Origin: Leclercia adecarboxylata
Lineage (GTDB): Bacteria; Pseudomonadota; Gammaproteobacteria; Enterobacterales; Enterobacteriaceae
DNA length: 64,000 nt
Direction: 5' to 3'
Assembly: GCA_002360945.1 (NCBI GenBank)
Contig: DERO01000007.1
Span: 1 to 64,000 of the forward strand
The notes under the pieces are model-generated. The model was not told the DNA's origin. It was given only the letters and a program-made list of their open reading frames with translations, and ran no database searches. Position 1 is the first letter of the stretch, and each line of letters begins with the position of its first letter. Of this stretch, positions 60,097 to 64,000 are shown in pieces. Position numbers and translations under genes: made by a program.

Positions 60097-61106
60097 TGGG
60101 TATCGATCTCTCCCTGATCTGGTTTGTGATTATTGTCTTCGCCACCCTGATGTATATCGTGATGGACGGGTTTGATCTGGGGATTGGCATTCTGTTTCCC
60201 GCCATCCAGGACGCCGACGACCGTGACGTGATGGTTAACAGCGTCGCCCCGGTGTGGGACGGGAACGAAACCTGGCTGGTGCTGGGCGGGGCCGCGCTGT
60301 TCGGTGCCTTTCCGCTGGCCTATGCGGTGATCATCGATGCCCTGACCATCCCGCTGACCCTGATGCTGATCGGCCTGATTTTCCGCGGCGTGGCGTTTGA
60401 GTTCCGCTTCAAGGCGACGCCTGCGCACCGCCCCTTCTGGGATAAGGCCTTTATTGGCGGCTCGGTGCTGGCCACCTTTACTCAGGGCATGGTGGTGGGT
60501 GCGGTGATTAATGGCTTTGCGGTCAGCGGCCGCGCCTTTGCCGGCGGTCCGTTCGACTGGTTCACCCCGTTTAACCTGTTCTGCGGCCTCGGGCTGGTGG
60601 TGGCGTATGCCTTTTTAGGTGCCACCTGGCTGGTGATGAAAAGTGAAAACCCGCTGCAGGGGCGGATGCGTCAGGTCTCGAAACGTCTGCTGCTGGCGCT
60701 GCTGGGGATTATCGCGGTTATCAGCATCTGGACGCCGCTCTCCCAGCCCGCCATCGCCGACCGTTGGTTCAGCCTGCCGAATCTGTTCTTCCTGCTGCCG
60801 GTCCCGGTGCTGGTGGTGGTGTTGGGCCTGTGGCAGTGGCGCAGCCTCAATAACCCGCACAGCCACCATCTGCCGTTCGTGTTGACCCTCGGGTTGATCT
60901 TCCTTGGCTTTAGCGGGCTGGGGATCAGCATCTGGCCGCATATCATTCCGCCATCGATTACCTTATGGCAGGCCGCTGCGCCAGCCCAGAGTCAGGGCTT
61001 TATGTTAGTGGGAGCGCTATTCATTATCCCGATCATCCTTGTCTACACTTTCTGGAGCTATTACGTATTTCGCGGCAAAGTCCAGCCTGGGGAGGGCTAT
61101 CACTGA
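60096..61106 (+). CDS. cioB: Quinol oxidase subunit II (CioB/CydB)
   Basis: The 336-residue protein starts with LIWFVIIVFATLMYIVMDGFDLGIG and contains PVWDGNETWLVLGGAALFGAFP, both diagnostic of cytochrome bd subunit II. It has about nine hydrophobic segments and no haem. Its ATG shares one base with the cioA stop, and it is translationally coupled to the small subunit downstream. Confidence 0.93.
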   Translation: MGIDLSLIWFVIIVFATLMYIVMDGFDLGIGILFPAIQDADDRDVMVNSVAPVWDGNETWLVLGGAALFGAFPLAYAVIIDALTIPLTLMLIGLIFRGVAFEFRFKATPAHRPFWDKAFIGGSVLATFTQGMVVGAVINGFAVSGRAFAGGPFDWFTPFNLFCGLGLVVAYAFLGATWLVMKSENPLQGRMRQVSKRLLLALLGIIAVISIWTPLSQPAIADRWFSLPNLFFLLPVPVLVVVLGLWQWRSLNNPHSHHLPFVLTLGLIFLGFSGLGISIWPHIIPPSITLWQAAAPAQSQGFMLVGALFIIPIILVYTFWSYYVFRGKVQPGEGYH

Positions 61107-61234
61107 TGAATCAACCTGTCTGGAAACGTCTGATGTGGATGGTGATTATCTGGGGCGGCAGCGTACTGGCGCTGGCGCTGGTGGGGATGTTCTTCCGGGT
61201 GCTGATGAGTGCAGCGGGGTTTAAGTCGCATTAA
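61106..61234 (+). CDS. Small oxidase subunit, DUF2474 (CydX-like)
   Basis: This 42-residue single-span protein starts MNQPVWKRLMWMVIIWGGSV and has a hydrophobic helix over residues 9-34. DUF2474 proteins replace CydX in CIO-type operons. Its ATG overlaps the cioB stop (TGATG). It is probably needed for assembly or stability of the oxidase. Confidence 0.85.
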   Translation: MNQPVWKRLMWMVIIWGGSVLALALVGMFFRVLMSAAGFKSH

Positions 61235-61241
61235 TACGGCT

Positions 61242-61274
61242 CCCTCTCCCTTAGGGAGAGGGTTGGGGTGAGGG
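61242..61274. repeat. Dispersed CCCTCTCCC/GGGAGAGGG palindromic repeat
   Basis: CCCTCTCCCTTAGGGAGAGGG followed by TTGGGGTGAGGG, the same element as at 21978 apart from the hairpin loop. It lies right after the oxidase operon and may act as its 3' end. Confidence 0.7.
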
Positions 61275-61560
61275 TGCACATGCGGCTGAGGAGGTGGTTC
61301 CGTTCACCTCACGTTCCTTGCTTGTCTGATACGCCAAAACGGTGAACGTGCCAGGGGGGCTCGCCGCCTCCCCCCTGGCTACCCCGGCTCCCGGCAAAGA
61401 AAATCGCCGCTTCGCGGTCCCTTCGGCTTATTCCCTTCGGCTATCGGGTCGGGCACCAGCCTGCATCCATGCAGGCTATGCCCTCTCGGCGCGTCCCTGC
61501 GCCTCGCCCCGGCCTACAGGAAACGCCTCAGCGATTTTCAGCCGGACCAGGGAGCCGCTG
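61275..61560. other. Structured GC-rich non-coding region of unknown nature
   Basis: This stretch holds several strong structures and no credible gene. CCAGGGGGG and CCCCCCTGG (61351-61378) form a 9-base stem; AGCCTGCAT and ATGCAGGCT (61458-61477) form a palindrome; TCCCTTCGGCT is directly repeated at 61418 and 61432. Base composition shifts abruptly to AT-rich after 61565. It may encode a structured RNA or be a small mobile or repeat element. Confidence 0.45.
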
Positions 61561-61750
61561 TAAGCTCTTAATTTCCTTATATTGCTGTATTGCTTTAAGA
61601 ATAAGAAAACCATAATCCCTTCCTCAAACAAAAAGAATTTCTTATTACCTACAAAATCTGACAAAACCTTTCCTGCCTTTGAAAAAGCGAATAATAACCC
61701 AACGAAACTATCGGCATGATGACCGCTCAACGTAACCGGGTGGTGGCAGA

Positions 61751-61981
61751 ATGTTTACGAAAGCGTTATCGATAGTGTTACTGACCTGTGCGTTATTTTC
61801 CGGTCAGCTGATGGCAGGACATAAAGGACATGAATTTTTTTGGGTGAAAAATGTGGATCAGCAACTGCGCCACGAAGCCGACAGCGATGAGCTGCGCGCC
61901 GTGGCGGAGGAGTCAGCAGAAGGCTTGCGCGAACACCACCACTGGCAGAAGTCGCGCAAACCCGATACTCACTTTCTTTGA
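61751..61981 (+). CDS. yncJ: YncJ (DUF2554), small exported protein
   Basis: The 76-residue protein has a signal peptide (MFTKALSIVLLTCALFSGQLMA) and a mature part rich in histidine and charged residues (GHKGHEFFWVKNVDQQLRHEA, EGLREHHHWQ). It matches E. coli YncJ in sequence and position next to rlhA. Function is unknown; the histidines could bind metal. It converges on rlhA with no gap between the stop codons. Confidence 0.9.
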   Translation: MFTKALSIVLLTCALFSGQLMAGHKGHEFFWVKNVDQQLRHEADSDELRAVAEESAEGLREHHHWQKSRKPDTHFL

Positions 61982-63946
61982 TTAACTGCCTTTACGCTTC
62001 GGCAACGTTTTCAGCAGATCGTCAGGGCTGACGGAGGCCACAATGCTGCCCGGCTGCGGCATTTTGAAGATGTGGTTTTTCATCTTGCCGATGACGTGCA
62101 TCTCACACGGACGGCAGTCGAACTTCAGGGTTAACACCTCATCGCCGTTCACCAGCTGCATCGGGGTGGCCTTCCAGCTCTTGATGCTGCCCTTCGCCTG
62201 CTTCGGACAGAGGTTAAAGGCGAAGCGCAGGCAGTGCTTGGTGATCATCACCGGCACGTCGCCCTTCTCTTCGTGCGCTTCATAGGCGGCATCGATCAGC
62301 TCGACGCCGTAGCGCTGATAGAACGCCCGCGCCTTGTGGTTGTAGACGTTCGCCAGGAAACTCAGATGCGTATCCGGGTAGACCGGCGGCGGCACAGACA
62401 CCGCTTTGCGGCTGCCGCGCGGGTAGTTTGCCAGTCGCGCCGCGTCCAGCATCTCTGCCGTTTCACGACGGAACTGATTCAACAGGCTGTTCGGAATGAA
62501 CAGCGCATCCGCCAGATTGACCTGAATATCGCGGGCGTAATAGATCGTCTGACCGAGTTTTGCCACGCCATCCTTCAGGCTGTTCAGCGCTTTTTCGGTG
62601 TTATTAGCTACTTCAAACATCCCGTCGAGGGTATGAGTTACGCTGATGCCATCTTCACAGGTCATGGTGAGGATCAGCTGCTCTTCCCAGCCGCCCAGCT
62701 CGATATCCACCGCAATGCGACGTTCGCTGGAGGTTTTCAGCAGCGCCTGCTGCCAGTTGTGGTCGAGGTTGCGGTTCAGGGCCGCATGCGGACGCGCTTT
62801 ATAGAGGTCGGCCGGCATCTCGTTCGGCCAGACGCGGTAGCGATTTTCAGCAGTTTTCTCAACCGTATTGGCGCGGAAGCCCACCACTTCACGCTTGATC
62901 ATCACGTTCAGGCCATCGCCGTTCGCCAGCGGTTCGGTCACTTCTACGTCGAGATACTCTTTCGTCACCTTGAGCACTTCACCCACCGGCAGGCCGATAA
63001 ATTTCGGTGAATCGAAGGCACCGATGTCGTCTTTACGCGCATTCACAAAGTAGTCGGTGCTGCCGCGGTGGAAGGTCTTATCGGTAGACGGAATAAAGAA
63101 GTGCTCGGTGCGCCCGGCTGAGCTGCGCGCCAGGCCACCGCGATCCTCAATGATGGCATCGAGCATCTGACGATAATGGGCGGTGATGTTCTTCACGTAG
63201 CTCATATCTTTGTAGCGCCCTTCAATCTTGAAGGATTGCACGCCCGCATCGATCAGCGCGCCCAGGTTGGCGGTCTGGTCGTTGTCTTTCATCGACAGCA
63301 GGTGTTTTTCAAAGGCTACCACGCGGCCCTGATCGTCTTTCAGGGTATACGGCAGTCGGCAGGCCTGAGAGCAGTCGCCGCGGTTGGCGCTGCGCCCGGT
63401 CTGGGCGTGAGAGATATTGCACTGCCCGGAATAGGCCACGCACAGGGCGCCGTGAATAAAGAACTCGATGGTGGCGTCGGTCGCCTGGCGGATATCGCGG
63501 ATCTGATTGAGGTTCAGCTCGCGCGCCAGCACGATCTGGGTGAAACCGGCATCGGAGAGAAACTTCGCTTTCTCCACGCTGCGGATGTCGCACTGGGTAC
63601 TGGCGTGCAGCTCAATCGGCGGGATTTCCATCTCGAGGACACCCATATCCTGCACGATCAGCGCGTCGACGCCGGTCTGGTACAGGTCGGTGATCAGACG
63701 CTGTGCGGGCTCCAGTTCATCATCATGAAGAATGGTGTTCAGGGTCACGAACACCTTCGCCCCGAAACGGTGGGCGAACGGCACCAGATCGGCGATATCG
63801 CGCAGGCTGTTGCTGGCATTATGGCGGGCGCCAAAGCCAGGGCCGCCGATATAGACCGCATCGGCACCGTGAAGGATCGCTTCACGGGCAATGGCGGCGT
63901 CACGAGCCGGGCTTAAGAGTTCAAGATGATGGGATGGCAGGCGCAT
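61982..63946 (-). CDS. rlhA: 23S rRNA C2501 hydroxylase RlhA (YdcP, peptidase U32 family)
   Basis: The 654-residue protein has the U32 family signature GRYKDMSYVKNITAHYRQML near residue 240, the cysteine motif SGQCNISHAQTGRSANRGDC with QACRLPY, and a C-terminal CRPCEMHVIGKM region. It matches E. coli RlhA in length. RlhA hydroxylates C2501 of 23S rRNA in a reaction linked to prephenate, with modification level varying with growth phase and iron. The start MRLPSHHLELLSPARD is as in E. coli. Confidence 0.94.
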   Translation of the reverse strand: MRLPSHHLELLSPARDAAIAREAILHGADAVYIGGPGFGARHNASNSLRDIADLVPFAHRFGAKVFVTLNTILHDDELEPAQRLITDLYQTGVDALIVQDMGVLEMEIPPIELHASTQCDIRSVEKAKFLSDAGFTQIVLARELNLNQIRDIRQATDATIEFFIHGALCVAYSGQCNISHAQTGRSANRGDCSQACRLPYTLKDDQGRVVAFEKHLLSMKDNDQTANLGALIDAGVQSFKIEGRYKDMSYVKNITAHYRQMLDAIIEDRGGLARSSAGRTEHFFIPSTDKTFHRGSTDYFVNARKDDIGAFDSPKFIGLPVGEVLKVTKEYLDVEVTEPLANGDGLNVMIKREVVGFRANTVEKTAENRYRVWPNEMPADLYKARPHAALNRNLDHNWQQALLKTSSERRIAVDIELGGWEEQLILTMTCEDGISVTHTLDGMFEVANNTEKALNSLKDGVAKLGQTIYYARDIQVNLADALFIPNSLLNQFRRETAEMLDAARLANYPRGSRKAVSVPPPVYPDTHLSFLANVYNHKARAFYQRYGVELIDAAYEAHEEKGDVPVMITKHCLRFAFNLCPKQAKGSIKSWKATPMQLVNGDEVLTLKFDCRPCEMHVIGKMKNHIFKMPQPGSIVASVSPDDLLKTLPKRKGS

Positions 63947-64000
63947 ACTTCGTCGTTATCCGTTATGGTCAAAATGGCGGCTATTGTAGTCAGAAGTATG

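Noticed and set aside
61342..61563. 73-codon frame in the structured region downstream of the oxidase operon
   Set aside because: It has no ribosome-binding site, a skewed Pro/Ala/Arg composition and runs through strong hairpins; non-coding is more likely.

Overview
This window reads as chromosomal DNA from a member of the Enterobacteriaceae, probably of the Enterobacter / Lelliottia / Leclercia / Klebsiella type; the genus cannot be fixed from sequence reading alone. The evidence is a long run of genes whose order matches, in inverted orientation, the E. coli K-12 ydcP-to-yncG segment: rlhA (ydcP), yncJ, ydcR, ydcSTUV-patD, ortT (ydcX), ydcY, ydcZ, mnaT, curA, mcbR, yncD (pqqU), yncE, ansP, yncG. 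GC-rich coding DNA and REP-type palindromes between genes agree with this. No tRNA, rRNA, CRISPR array, transposase or prophage gene was seen.

The conserved backbone is broken up by accessory blocks. From left to right: a tartrate/hydroxy-acid catabolic operon with a divergent LysR regulator (38-4720); a TetR regulator divergent from an ABC membrane domain that lacks an ATPase (4786-6353); pptA and yncG (6399-7282); an eight-gene operon of one amino-acid ABC transporter with two binding proteins, two flavin-dependent monooxygenases, an N-acetyltransferase and an M20 amidohydrolase (7322-14832), resembling the S-alkyl-cysteine salvage genes of Bacillus; a small AAA kinase; an Aer-like receptor followed by MASE1 and HdeD/papain-like membrane proteins (15833-20002); ansP; a RidA/TetR pair; yncE and pqqU with a Fur box; a chemoreceptor with a sigma-28-type promoter; mcbR, curA, a cupin-XRE regulator, mnaT, ydcZ and ydcY; a peptide-binding protein; the srfABC operon (34374-40859); a hydrolase; ortT; an unannotated 25-residue gene; yeaR-yoaG; an isolated flagellin with an unusual central region and a near-consensus sigma-28 promoter; the putrescine-linked ydcSTUV-patD operon and ydcR; a ymcF-type cold-shock gene with a possible small membrane ORF upstream; an LLM flavoprotein; a broken small membrane gene; a secreted metallo-beta-lactamase-fold protein; an Fe(III) ABC transporter with a Fur box; a CioAB-type quinol oxidase; an unexplained structured intergenic region; yncJ and rlhA.

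Several themes recur. Motility and chemotaxis genes (Aer-like protein, chemoreceptor, flagellin, and possibly srfABC) are scattered outside any flagellar cluster, and two of them carry sigma-28-like promoters. Iron-linked genes (yncE/pqqU, Fe(III) transporter) carry Fur-like boxes. The most interesting systems are the cysteine-derivative salvage operon, the SrfABC system (a membrane-anchored protein, an actin/Hsp70-fold ATPase candidate and a protein with a degenerate P-loop), and the isolated flagellin.
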